NCBI GenBank assembly: GCA_026686845.1
Contig: JAIVEN010000007.1
Span: 36,019,001 to 36,083,000 of the forward strand
DNA: 64,000 bases
Direction: 5' to 3'
DNA from: Adenanthera pavonina
Lineage: Eukaryota; Streptophyta; Magnoliopsida; Fabales; Fabaceae
Below the pieces are notes generated by a model. The model did no database searches and was not told where the DNA came from. It was given only the letters and a program-made list of their open reading frames with translations. Below, in pieces: positions 10,429-22,156 of the stretch (the stretch's first letter is position 1; each line of letters starts with the position of its first letter). The position numbers and the translations under genes were made by a program.

Positions 10429-12644
10429 ATGGTCAAAATGGATTTCAAGCTTAAAGGAATAAGATGGGTGGGGAATTTTTACCAAAAGTTTGAAGAGGTG
10501 TGCCAAGAGGTGGATGATATTGTTGGACAGGTGCTGCTTGATTCATTCATTTCTATTCGATTTTTCCTTGACCTTTTCATGAACTTTCCATTTACAAAGC
10601 TACGTAGTTCCAGCATTCTGATTGTTCATTTGATCTGTACGCCGTCTATCTTTAAGTGCTCCTACATTGTTGTGATATTCTTATGATATGTTGTGTTCAG
10701 GATGCTGTTAAATATCTTGGGAATCAGGTTCAGAATGTTGGAGATAGTGTGAAAAGGTTCTATTCTGATGTTGTTCAAGAGGTGCTTCCTCTACCTCCCT
10801 TGGTCAATTCTGTGAAACATGGATGGCATTCACCAGCCCTGAACAATAATATTGACCCTCCATTAGAGTCAATTGCAGCTGTTACAGATAATAAAGAAGG
10901 TACCGAGGAAAACCCTGTCAATAATACCAATGAATCATTGCATGATTCTGATGCAAATAATCTCACTAATGATCAGCATGACCAAGCTTCTATACTTGAC
11001 CTTGTAAATCAAGTTAGTGATGAAGTTTCCTTGAATTCCTCTGACGTGGAAGATTCTAGCCCTACTCAAGAAGAGGTTGGTGATAATTACCTAAGGCAAA
11101 CTTCTGGTATCATGAAAAGAAACTTGGAAGTGAGCCTTGAACAGAATGCTGTCGAGTCAACACCTCTGCTGTTGAATGGAATGTCTCCCCTTGAATCCTC
11201 AATATTTAGTGACTCTTTAGACAGTCTCACTTCCTCTGAGGTGGCAGCGTTGTCTACCATGCCAAGTGAAAGTTCCCACTTGTCTGAATCTGGAAGTCTA
11301 TTGGCAAAATCTCGAGGGAGCTATTGCTCTGAAATTGATTCTTGCAAGGGAAATTCAGTTGGGGTTGCTGAGTGTGCTTTAGACCGTTCCATCGTGCTTG
11401 TATCCTGCACAACGACCCCTGATGTATGTATAGGCAGTCAGTTCATGGCATCACATGCTGGACTTCTTTCCTGTGGGAGTAGTCAATCAATGGAGTCAAA
11501 TGGTTGGTATCTCCCACTATTTTCTTCTTTCTCTTTGGATGATTATGAGAACCACTCTTTCTATCCTTGTTCCACTGAATTGGTCTTGCTTCAATATTGT
11601 GAAAAGGAGATACTTCCTGGGTCAATGAAGTAATGTCTTTGAATAACTTATCTGGAATGAAGCATAGACATATATCTTCTACTCAAGAAAGGGCTATACT
11701 ATCATTGTTAGAGAGAGGTAAGTCAATTATTAGACACCATCAAAATTGTGGACCATGATTGCTTGCTTCACTCACTGGGTTTGAGTTCTATGGTGGGTAG
11801 GGGGCAGAGTCAAGGCCATCCGAGCAATATCAAATTTACTACAATTTTGGATTGTGGGGGAACTCGAGAAACAGGAAACTAACACACACACACACACATT
11901 ACTGTTTCTTTCTTTTTCAAGTTGAATAGCGCAAAAAAACTTGATTATAAGCTTCTGTACTGCCCGTGTTTGTTGATGTTCACATTTTCAGTGTATTTCG
12001 TTTCACCAAAGTAATTTGGACTTTTCTTGTTTAGGTGAGCTTCTAGTCAATTCTGTTGAATCCACCAAGGAAGACATTCAATTGAGTGATGATGTGAAGC
12101 TTGAGGAAAGCTGCATATTTGTGGATGATATGGAACTGCATGCTGCCTCCTCCAGGGCCCGAAGGCTTAGATCATACAGGGTACTCCTTTCTTTCCCTCT
12201 GATCAGATGTGTCGATTGATATGCTCCTTACACAGAAATGTGACTATATTGTACTTTCCATAAATTATCCTTAATACGAGTATTGAATGTTCCTTTGTGT
12301 TTTGGCCAAAAAAAAAAAAAAGAATGTTCCTTTGTGATTTATATTTTTGCCCAGAGCTTACCAAAGTTGAAAGTTACTTACCAGTAGTTTTATTTTTTCA
12401 AATTAAGAAATGTGTCATTACGGGTTTTCTTCTGTTCCAACAGAAAAGGATCAAGGATGCATTTGCTCGGAAGAAGAGGTTAGAAAAGGAGTATGAACAG
12501 CTAGCAATATGGTACGGAGATAGTGACATGGAATTTAGTGAAGGAACATCACAATCTGCCGTGCCATTTAGCTCCAGAAGATCTTTGCACTCCAAGAACC
12601 TGCTAGTGCAGCACTTGGGTGAAGATGAGTGGGAGCTTTTGTGA
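10429..12644 (+). CDS. Plant-specific protein of unknown function, serine-rich middle, basic C-terminal helix
   Basis: I do not recognise a characterised family. Exons that I can support: 10429-10530 (MVKMDFKLKGIRWVGNFYQK..), 10701 to about 11502, about 11607-11717, 12035-12180 and 12444-12644. An ATG nine bases on (10438) is an equally good start. The middle is rich in Ser, Glu, Asp and Asn. The end is a charged helix (RIKDAFARKKRLEKEYEQLA) followed by ..LGEDEWELL and TGA. The frame of the long second exon hits a stop at 11631-11633, whereas the sequence just before the clear donor at 11717 (..STQERAILSLLERG) is open in another frame and joins exon 4 perfectly. A small intron with a phase-1 donor (for example after 11502 or earlier) and an acceptor at 11606 or 11609 would solve this; a 1-base indel is the alternative. 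The outer exons and C-terminus are well supported, the middle junction is not. Confidence 0.7.
11881..11900. repeat. (AC)n microsatellite in an intron
   Basis: A run of alternating A and C in the intron before the exon at 12035. No function is implied. Confidence 0.8.
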
Positions 12645-15168
12645 CTGTAAATACCATTTACTGGTGGCTTCATACTAATGAACCTAATACTTGAGCTCTT
12701 GCTTTTGCATTTTGTAGATGGTGAAGTGGGTATACTATGCTGGTTCCAGGCAGAGCGAGTTAATTATCTCATCGGATGAGATGCTTTGATTCTTTATTAA
12801 ACTCTTAACTCTCGGGAGAAAACTCTAGTTTCCACTTGTTTGTTTGTTAATAAATAATAATATGTTGCCATTTTTTTAATAGATTTTCTTTGAAGTATAC
12901 TAAAACCTATATAAGAAGATTGACAACATTTATGGGTCTTTGTTGGTAAATTAAATTATGATTTCTAATTATTATTATTTTTTTCAAGTAGGTTTGTGAT
13001 AAATTTATCTATTTTTATTTAAATTTTAATTTTATAAATTGTGATTATTTTAATAAATTTTTATGAAAAGATAATTTAAATAGACAATATCTAATTTCCT
13101 GAAATGTGTTTTTCCATGGGAAAACAAACAGATCAGCCTGCCCAATGACAATTACGGTAATGTCATCAAACTTTAAATGATATATTTGTGTTGTGTGAGG
13201 GGTATATTTGTGTTCTATGAGGTGTGACATCGGAGTTGAGAACCATAACCAACTTTTTCTTTCATAGCTTTACAAATGCTTATTTCTTGTATCCTATTAT
13301 AAAATACCTTTAATCAATTTATACCTTACCAGAAAAGTGATTTAAAGTAATTAAAATTCTCAAATTTTGTAAATTTTTTTATAGTTTTTCAATATTATTT
13401 TTATAAAATTATAATATATCTTAATTATATTTTTTTTATTCTCCCTTTACTGAATTATTTAATAAGAAACAAACATGAAAATAGATATTTAATATTTATA
13501 AAGTACTTCAATTATTTTAAAACATGATTTATAATAGGGAATAGTGCAAGCAATTACTCTAATTTAGTCCAATTACTCCCAAGATTACCAAGATTGTCAC
13601 CTTTAAGCATTTGAAAAGTTGGAATATGGAAGTAGCTGGAAAAATTGGTTGCCCTGAAACTCGATTACTCATTCCATAAAATCACCCCCACTTTTCACCC
13701 CGGAAAAAATCATCCTCATGGCTGGCCAAAAAAAAAATTACTCTTGGAAGTGAATCTTTTTTTCTTAAAAATAATTTTATCATTTTTTTCTACTATAAAC
13801 TTTGAAAACTAGATTTTCCTCCCCGCCCCCCTCACGTCGTGGATGCGCGGGGGACATAAAGATATTATTTAATTCTAAAATATATTAAATAAAAAAATAA
13901 TATCATCACTAATTTTCTTATTCTAAAGAAAATTGATATCAAATGATATTAATTAAAATTAATATAGATTTAAAAAATGAAATAAAAGTCAATTAATTAG
14001 TAAAAATGATAAAAAAGAATTTAAAATTAAAAATATTGAATTTGGCTAAAAAAAAGGTAAGAATGTGGGATCCATCTAAAAAAATGGAACAAAATAAAAT
14101 AAATAAATGAATTAAAAAAAGACTTACTCAAATAAAAAAAAAAAAAAAAAGGGCATAGAGGTAAAGGGGTGAAGCTCTTTTGTTTGGCCAAAGCACAGTA
14201 TAACTCTACCTTATTTTTACTTATATATTGATGCATTGTATGACTCCACCGTAAGCACTGAGAGCATTTTATTAATGAGAGCCGTGGGTTAATAATTTTA
14301 TCTTTGTTCATTAGCATCATAACACCCGATGTATTTCCATATTATTTCATTCCTAAAAATTACTCCTTAGGTGCTAATTACAAAGGATTATCTAAAAATT
14401 TTCTATAATTTTTAATATAAGGTAATTTTCTTTTTATTAGTTACATTTTACATTTTAAAAATTTTTTATAATTTAAATATAAGTTATCTTTTATGAGTTT
14501 TTGGAGTATTAATTATTTTGTTTTCAAAATGTCCTTATTTAATTATGAGAGAAAATGTAGATTGTTTGAATTTGTAATATTTATTAGAAGGTAAAGATAA
14601 AAAATACATTAATTTTAAGATAATTTTAATGATATAACAAATTTTTCTTAGTTTTGATAGGGTAGTTAGTAGTGATTTATATTAAGAATAGGAGGGAGTA
14701 CCATGTAATATTAAGAAATATTATTTCTTTTTGACCCCTCCTTATTTAATTGTTGACTTCATAAATTGTAATATAAAGTAAAGTATGATTGGTATTTAAG
14801 TAATATCTATAATTCTTGTATTAATTACTTTGCCACATTTTTTTCATTTAAATGATTAATACTATTAATTAATAAATATTGTATTATTTTTATTAATAAG
14901 AATAAAAAATGTTTAATATTTTTAAAAAATTTAAAAATATAACTAATTTTTTTAATGAATATAAAATACTTAGAATTGTTTATAAAGTGGAGGTAGGATT
15001 ACTTTTCAGCATATTCTTTAAGTAAAAAATTAATATTTTGTATATATTTCTAACTATATATATTTATATACATTAATTTTTCCTCTCTTGGATTAAAGTT
15101 TGATTTTGGAAGAGTGAGAGACCAGGTAGACAGTGTTGTGTCTCATCTCTTCTCACTTTCAACCGGAG
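12645..15168. other. Intergenic region, AT-rich, upstream of IPT9
   Basis: The 3' UTR of the upstream gene probably covers the first 200 bases. Bases 12840-15060 are AT-rich with poly-A runs and no protein-like frame. A possible degenerate MITE lies at 14363-14698. The 100 bases before 15169, which are less AT-rich, are likely the IPT9 leader. Confidence 0.45.
14363..14698. mobile_element. Possible degenerate Stowaway-like MITE
   Basis: It begins CTCCTTAGG after a TA and ends AGGAGGGAG before a TA. The terminal repeats agree only over the outer bases, the interior is AT-rich, and the element is old if real. Borders are uncertain. Confidence 0.4.
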
Positions 15169-18100
15169 ATGATTAGCGGTGGATTGTGCAGTCTCCGAAT
15201 GTGTTGCTTGCAACTTCCTTGCTTCTCTGAGAAATCTCTACTCCGACAAGCTTGGTTCTCATTCGCTTGCCCCCGCCGCCGCCTTTTGGCCTCCGCTTCC
15301 TCGGTTTCCGAAGTGAATAAGAAGGAGACCAAAGAGACGGTCATAGTGATTTCTGGTCCCACAGGGTCTGGTAAAAGCCGGCTTGCATTGGAGCTCGCGA
15401 AGCGCATCAATGGTGAAATTATCAGTGCGGATTCTGTCCAGGTAAGTTCTATCGGTGAATAAAAAATGACATCTTTATGTCTCTTTCTTTTCTTTCCACT
15501 TACTTGCACGGTCTAAGCGAACGAAATGAAATGAGGAAAACAAAAGAATGTAAGTTGACTAGGTGGATGGAGGAGGTTTCTGTCAGGTGTAAATTTTGAC
15601 CACTGGGAAGTGGAAGGTTTGAGAGTACTCCCAAGTTGATAGAAGGGAAAGTTGTTCATGTAGAAGAAAGGTGAATGGCGGTTTAGTTGTTCTTGCTGAG
15701 TTTATGCGTTAGTTATTGGATAATGGATAGCGTTTTGATCCATGCTAATTTACTAGAAGACTTTGATATTTTCAGTTTCAAATACTTTCAACTTGCAAAC
15801 ATTGTTTGCTTCTCTTATCAAAAAGAAGTGTAGCAACTTAACTGAATGTGATCGGTTGAAGTGAAAAGTTAATCTCATGGTTACTGAAAAAGTGTCTAGT
15901 CTATTTTTTTTTGTTGAAGGCTAAATCGCATTTTACCGGCTTTACTACGGTTTCAATTTTTCCGATCAACACACTCAAACTTTCCACATTTAGAACATAG
16001 CACTTTCATTTAAAATGTAGAACTCATATAGTCTTACTAAAATTGTAATTGGTCAAAATCATGAAATTGAGGGAAATTTTACCTGGGAGCGTGCTTATTG
16101 AATTAAAGCTCATTATATGCCTACTTAACTTATCCTTTTTTATTTATTTTATTTTTTGAACTTTGAGTGATGGAAAATGTCACATGTAAGTTTGATAAAA
16201 TTTTTCCCCGCTTCAAAAGTTTTCTCCTTAACATTGCAGGAATATGCAAAGTAAAATTTTAGTTACAAGAATGTTACAGGATCAATCATAGATTTCCTCA
16301 TACTGGCATTGACTTCTTAGTCTATAATAGAACAAGTCTTTACATTCCTTTGGGCTGTATTTATTCACATGGCATGGCTTGTATTGCAGGTATACCAAGG
16401 GCTTGATGTTGGATCAGCAAAGCCCTCCGTAAATGATAGAAAGGTGATTAAATGACCAATAGTATTTTCCTTCACACTAGTTTTATTTTATTTTATTTTT
16501 GGAAAAATCTGCGCTGTGCTCTTTGAATTTGGAATCTAGGTTCGCCCGATATGGATTTTTGGGTTTCCAAGCATATCTGATTCATTACTTCTGTTGGTGG
16601 AATATTGATGTATGTTAGATGTATTTCTGGAATTGCATTATCTATAGTACATAAATGTTCTTACGAAAGTATGAGTTTTTTTTTTAAGATTTACTAGTTA
16701 TTAGATGCTCCTTGTTTTTTTTTCTTTTTGTTAGGTGGGGGGGAATGAGGTTTACTTTTCAAGATTTTGCGTATAAGTTTCCTGAGTGTACTTTTGCTGA
16801 GAATCTATACTTTTTTATTGAATTCAGAACTTCAGATTCATCAATCCTCTGTGTTATGTTTCAAATTCTAACCACGCCCCTTGATAATATAACTGCTTGA
16901 GAATTAGTGTAACGGCAAAAGATGTTATTGATTGAATGGATTCTTTATAGTAGTATGAAAGGTATGATCCTTTTGAGTTTTCCCCCCTCTATTTGTAAAG
17001 AATTATTTCATTGCAAATGTCGTGGAAATAATTTAAAAATTGTTTCTTGCTGTTCACTTTATGCTTGCTGGCTTTTCTTATTAGGAGGTACCACATCATC
17101 TGGTTGACATATTGCACCCATCTGAAGGTGTGTTTCACTTGGGCTGATTATATTTGTTTCACAATGTGTAAACAATACATGATTGTGCTCATGTACATTA
17201 TATGTGTGTGTGTGTGTGTATAAATAAATGCATATATGTATTGACTTCACTGTCGTTAGTTCTTCAAAGAATCTTTGATGTTTTCAATTACAACTAGTTA
17301 TCTTCTATCAGATTATTCTGTTGGACGATTTTTTGAGGATGCAAGACAAGCTACAAGGTGCATTCTTGACAACGGTCATGTTCCTATAGTTGTTGGGGGA
17401 ACTGGATTGTACTTAAGATGGTATGTCCATCTCAGTCTCTTGTTCTGATTGAGTAGTCCACTTGTCCTTTCAAATATAACATTTAAATTTTTGCATGGTA
17501 GATGTATCAATTGCAAGTTAATAATCAAACATAAATATGTAAATGAAGTCCAATTTTCTTATTGCCACAGCCTGCCTGTTATTACTTTACATGGCCTTTC
17601 TCTAAAATATTTTGTTAGTCAAAGCCCAAAGAAACATGGTTATCAATTTAGCCATTGATCTTTCTTCAGAATTGAGTAACCAAAGGACAAAAGAGCAGCT
17701 ACTTTTTATTTCTCACAGCGAGCCACATGGCAAGCAAGATATAGATCTTTGGTTGACTGCTGAAGTTACCTCATCTATGTGTATTGTGTCTCTGCTATCA
17801 AAAGCTACTTCAGTTCTAATTTTGTTTTTCATATACCAAGCTACTGCACTATACATAAATTTTAAGTGAAAGAGAAAATAAAAGGGCATTGGGAATAGGA
17901 TTGTTGAATATAAATTTTTATTGGGAAATGTTCAGCCAAAGAAATGCAAACTTTGTCCTTGGACGTTGCATTACTTATGCTCTTGAAAGATATGATATCC
18001 TTGTAGGCAATTGTTAAGTGGTGTGAAGAAAGAGAGGGTAGAAGTAGAGAAGAAGAGAGAAAGTGAGAGCAGAAGAGAAGGAGAGACAGATAGAGAGATG

Positions 18101-21100
18101 AGAGAGAAGGGAGGAAGAGAAAATTTTGTGAACTGGATTGCATTAACGTCGAAAGGCCACCTAATAACATACATTACACTCCCTTATATAGCCATTGCCC
18201 CTCCAATGGCTATATTCCACCGACCAACATTTAAAAGGCTAACTAACATAATTCCCTGATTAACCTTTAACTAACTGGATCCCTGACACTCTAATAATTA
18301 ATTAACATAATTATACAACTTCATAACAGCAATCATCTTAATTCACCTAGCTTCATAAATGTTCAGTGGACATACTGGGAAGAGAGATATGCAGCTAAAG
18401 GTCTTGTTAGTTTTGCTTTGTATAATAAATATTCTTCTGTTTGATGCTGCTACATGGGCTTCACCTGCAAACTATTACTGCATCATTCTTGTAGGCTATG
18501 TCTTAATTCACCTAGCTTTATAATTGTTCAGCGTATCATGTTGGTTAGGCCTTTGTCTATACTAAATATTTTTCCGTTAAATGCTGATGTATGTGCATCA
18601 AATACTTCACCAGAATATTTTTACTGCATCATATCACTTCATTGTATGATTTTCTTTTCTATTGGTTGTAGAAACAAGCTATGTTGTGGATTGTTTCCTA
18701 TTAATCTTTTGTTTGAACTTTGAAATATAAGGTTCATTTATGGAAAGCCTGATGTCCCAAAAGCCTCTCTAGAGACTACATCTGAAGCGTATGCAGAGTT
18801 AGCTGAATTACAGAGAAATGGAAAATGGGATACAGCTGTGCAGTTGGTTGTAAAAGCAGGAGATCCAAAGGCCCAATTTATAACTCCCAATGATTGGTAC
18901 CGATTGCAACGTAGCCTTGAGATTATTAAGGTTAGTTTGCAGTTTGTATATAGGAAAATTTGAATTCTCCTAGCTTGAGACCGAACATTTTTCAAAGTTA
19001 ATACCTTTTTCTTGATGATGAGGTCAAATTTCATATGAAATTAATCATATACAAAGAACTGGGAGGCAGGGGAATATAAGAGCACATTCCACATACCTCT
19101 AGTACTAGGCCTTATACTATTGATCCTAATACAAGGACAAGATGAGAAAAGAATTTTGATATCTTTTCTAAGAACTTGATGGCTAAGATCATCACTGGAC
19201 GAAATTGTTAGGACTCTCGCAAGCTTCCCATGGGTAAAAAGGAATTGCACTCCATACTTGCCTTCCTGTTGATCTACTGTTCTTGAAATTTCAAAGTTTG
19301 AAAACCTATTCTAAAAGAGTAAAGAAATTATAATATCTCCCTTGGTCTCTCTGTCTGACTGTTCTGACTTATTCATTTGCTGGACAAAAATTCCAAATAA
19401 TTACATTTCCAATCTAAATGAGATTGTCAAAATATTAATTTACCTCAATGTGGTCCTATCATATATTTTCAATGCGCTTAGATCTAACTAGATTGCTAAG
19501 TTGTCTGGGGTATATTTACTAGTATATTTGTTTACCTTTTTATTTATATTATTTTGGAATGGCAGTCTAGTGGATCACCTCCCTCTGCTTTTGGGGTACC
19601 ATACAATTCTTTCAGGGAACGAGGAGATTCTAGTGTTGTGGACAATTCTGACTATTCAGATGTCAATGGTATTGGTGATGGAATGAAAGAAGCATCCTCA
19701 GATTTGGACTATGAGTTCATTTGTTTTTTTCTTTCTAGCCCAAGACTTGATCTCTATAGATCAATTGATTATCGCTGTGAAGATATGCTATTAGGTATAT
19801 CATAAACTATTAACAGATATCATTTGTTGTTGTTTCAGTCGTGAACCACATGTGTCTTTACTTTTTTTTTTTCCAGCCAATTTCTGTTTGTTTTATATTG
19901 GACTTCATTAGCATCTTGTTGGGTCCAATTACTCATTCCTGGAAGTGGTTATTAGCAGTTCACATGTGCGTATATGCACATCTTTGTCTGTGTGTTTTTC
20001 TAATAACACATGCTGCATTTTGTCCTGGATGTCGCATAAATCTGAGATTTTGTACTCTGACTGCAGAAAGGGAAGGGTTATTGTCTGAGGCTCAATGGCT
20101 TCTTAATATGGGTCTTCATCCAAATTCAAATTCTGCAACGCGAGCAATTGGTTACAGGCAGGTAATTTTTGTACGTGACAGATAATAATTGTGTCTAAAC
20201 ATGATTGTATATGAATGCTTACTGCATTATGGGACCATTACAATTCCCTGTGGTCGTAAAATAGGCTTGCTTGACAGCAGGAAGGGATTAAACATTTTTT
20301 CCTTTTGTCTTTCTTCTTCTTTTTTTTTTTGGGGGGATGATTAATAATAATAGTGATAATGATAACGATAATATGCTTATTTTAATATTAAATAACTGGC
20401 TTATCATTAACTGTGATATTTCCTGAGTTTTTTCTTTCATTAATTTTTCTTAGTTTTTTTTTTCCTTTCACTTGATCACTATATTTGCTTGATAAATTGA
20501 TGCAGTGATTCTTAGTTACATTTCGCTTACATGATCCACTATATTTAGGCCATGGACTACTTAGCAAGATGCAGACAAGGGGGTCGGAGTTCAGTTCAAG
20601 AATTCTTCAGTTTTTTATCTGAATTTCAAAAGGCATCTAGGTATTTGTGTTTTCATTGAGTAAATGTAATTTGAGGAATGTTAACAACTGATTTTTTCCC
20701 CCCTGTAATTTTTCATATTTTTCCCATCTCTTCATTTCTATTATTTGGGGATTGTTACCTACCCTGCTTTGTTGGGACACTCTTGATTGATGAGAGACCT
20801 CAAGTACAGTGTGTCTTAGCTAAGTTTGAGAACTTAAGAGGAGTATAGGAAGCTGCTTACTGTATTGTAGCTTATGGCTAATGGAAATCCCTTCCCTTGG
20901 ACAAACAATAAAATACGGTGAGAAAAAAAAAACAATAAATTCTCAAAGCTTCCGTAGGGCAAAAAAATCTCAAAGCTGACATTTCCAAGATATTGTCCAT
21001 GTTTTTTGACCAGAAAATTATTGTCCTTGCTCGATCTTGGTTTATTGAAATAGTGAATTTTGTGGTCATATTTTCTAAATTATTCATTGGCTCATTTACC

Positions 21101-22156
21101 ATGAAGCTTTCGACAGAGCATGATTTATATTCCTGCTTCGCTTACAAGCTTAAAAATGTATACGTGCGTTGTTAATCTTGTACGTGAGAAAGAATCTGTT
21201 AAGCTTAAGTCATGCTTTTTCTTGATCATCAATGAAAAGTAACTTCATCGAAAGTCAACAGAAATGCCGTGTAATTTTATACATAACATTTCTTTATCAA
21301 AACTTGGTGATTTTATCAGATTTAAGGTGGATGATGTTCTTTATTGGAGTTTATCTGAATCTAGAGGGTTAAGATAATGTAAGAATGATTTTTAGCTTAA
21401 AGTTTGCTCTTTTCTTGAATGGCAGGACATGATGAATATTGAACTTTTAGAACTAATCTGTCATTGGATCATTTCTATGCATTAATCTGCGTGGTTGTAT
21501 TCAAGTGACCACTACTGCCCTTTTAGCCTAGTGGATCCTGAAGTCCTTATTTGAGTTAAACTAATTGAATAAAGTTTCTTGTCATGCAGGAATTTTGCCA
21601 AAAGACAGTTGACATGGTTTCGAAATGAACATATATACCACTGGCTTGATGCTTCTAAACCTCTGGTATATTTCTTTAATTTTAGTTTCTTTCCACTGTG
21701 CTTGTTACTATAAATATATATATTCTTTCTTATAATTACGGGACAAGCATTAAACTCTTATCAAAAGAAAATCTTTTTTATGTCACGGAGATTCACAAAG
21801 CTGTTTATTGTTTCTACCCCCAAAAAAGATTGTTTATTGTGGTTTCCTTCTGCATTTGTTCGCTTTTTCTTTCTGTCCAACCACCTTTGCAGTTCAGCTG
21901 TGTTACATGGTCCATAATCTTAACCTTATTTCATGCAATGATCAACTTATTGCAGGACACTGTTCTAGACTTTATCTATAAATCTTACCACGATAGCAAT
22001 GGAACTATCATTGTTCCTCAACACTTAAGAATGTCCAGAGATGTTTCTAACGGCCGAGAAGCTAATGACCTCAAGTCCTACCGCACCAAAAATAGGTATA
22101 ATTTTAAAGAAGACGAAATAATGACAATATCCCTTGCCACCTATCTTGACAGTTAG
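15169..22156 (+). CDS. IPT9: tRNA dimethylallyltransferase 9 (bacterial MiaA-type isopentenyltransferase)
   Basis: Transfers the dimethylallyl group to adenosine 37 of tRNAs; turnover of such tRNA is a source of cis-zeatin cytokinins. Ten exons join in frame: 15169-15441, 16390-16443, 17085-17127, 17312-17420, 18732-18930, 19566-19794, 20067-20161, 20549-20640, 21590-21665 and 21956-22156, giving 456 residues, close to the roughly 470 of Arabidopsis IPT9. The N-terminus (1-50) is Arg/Ser/Ala-rich and may target an organelle. The P-loop GPTGSGKS is at 63-70. ISADSVQVYQGLDVGSAKPS, VPHHLVDILHPSEDYSVGRF, IVVGGTGLYLR and ATRAIGYRQ are MiaA hallmarks. There is no zinc-finger tail as in the eukaryotic-type IPT2. 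The first ATG of the open frame is taken as start. The 3' end is uncertain: AATAG/GTATAA at about 22094 could be a donor, giving a different last few residues. Confidence 0.92.
18012..18328 (-). mobile_element. Solo LTR, copia-type, in intron 4 of IPT9
   Basis: On the plus strand the element begins TGTTAAGTGG and ends TTCATAACA. It is flanked by a perfect 5-bp duplication GCAAT (18007-18011 and 18329-18333). Read on the minus strand it starts TGTTATGAAG, has a TATATAAGGGAG core-promoter-like sequence near its middle, then a long CT-rich stretch, and ends in TTAACA. TG..CA ends, 5-bp target duplication, about 317 bp and internal TATA box are typical of a copia LTR. No internal retroelement sequence is adjacent, so it is a solo LTR left by LTR-LTR recombination. 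It lies antisense to IPT9. Confidence 0.85.
18337..18632 (+). repeat. Diverged tandem duplication inside IPT9 intron 4
   Basis: CTTAATTCACCTAGCTTCAT at about 18337 recurs as CTTAATTCACCTAGCTTTAT at about 18501. The text after each copy stays alignable (..AAATATTCTTCTGTTTGATG versus ..AAATATTTTTCCGTTAAATG, both ending TTACTGCATCAT). Each unit is about 130-160 bp. It starts directly after the solo LTR. Confidence 0.75.

Noticed and set aside
18011..18259. Glu/Arg/Ser-rich open frame in IPT9 intron 4
   Set aside because: It lies inside the antisense solo LTR and reflects its purine-rich strand.
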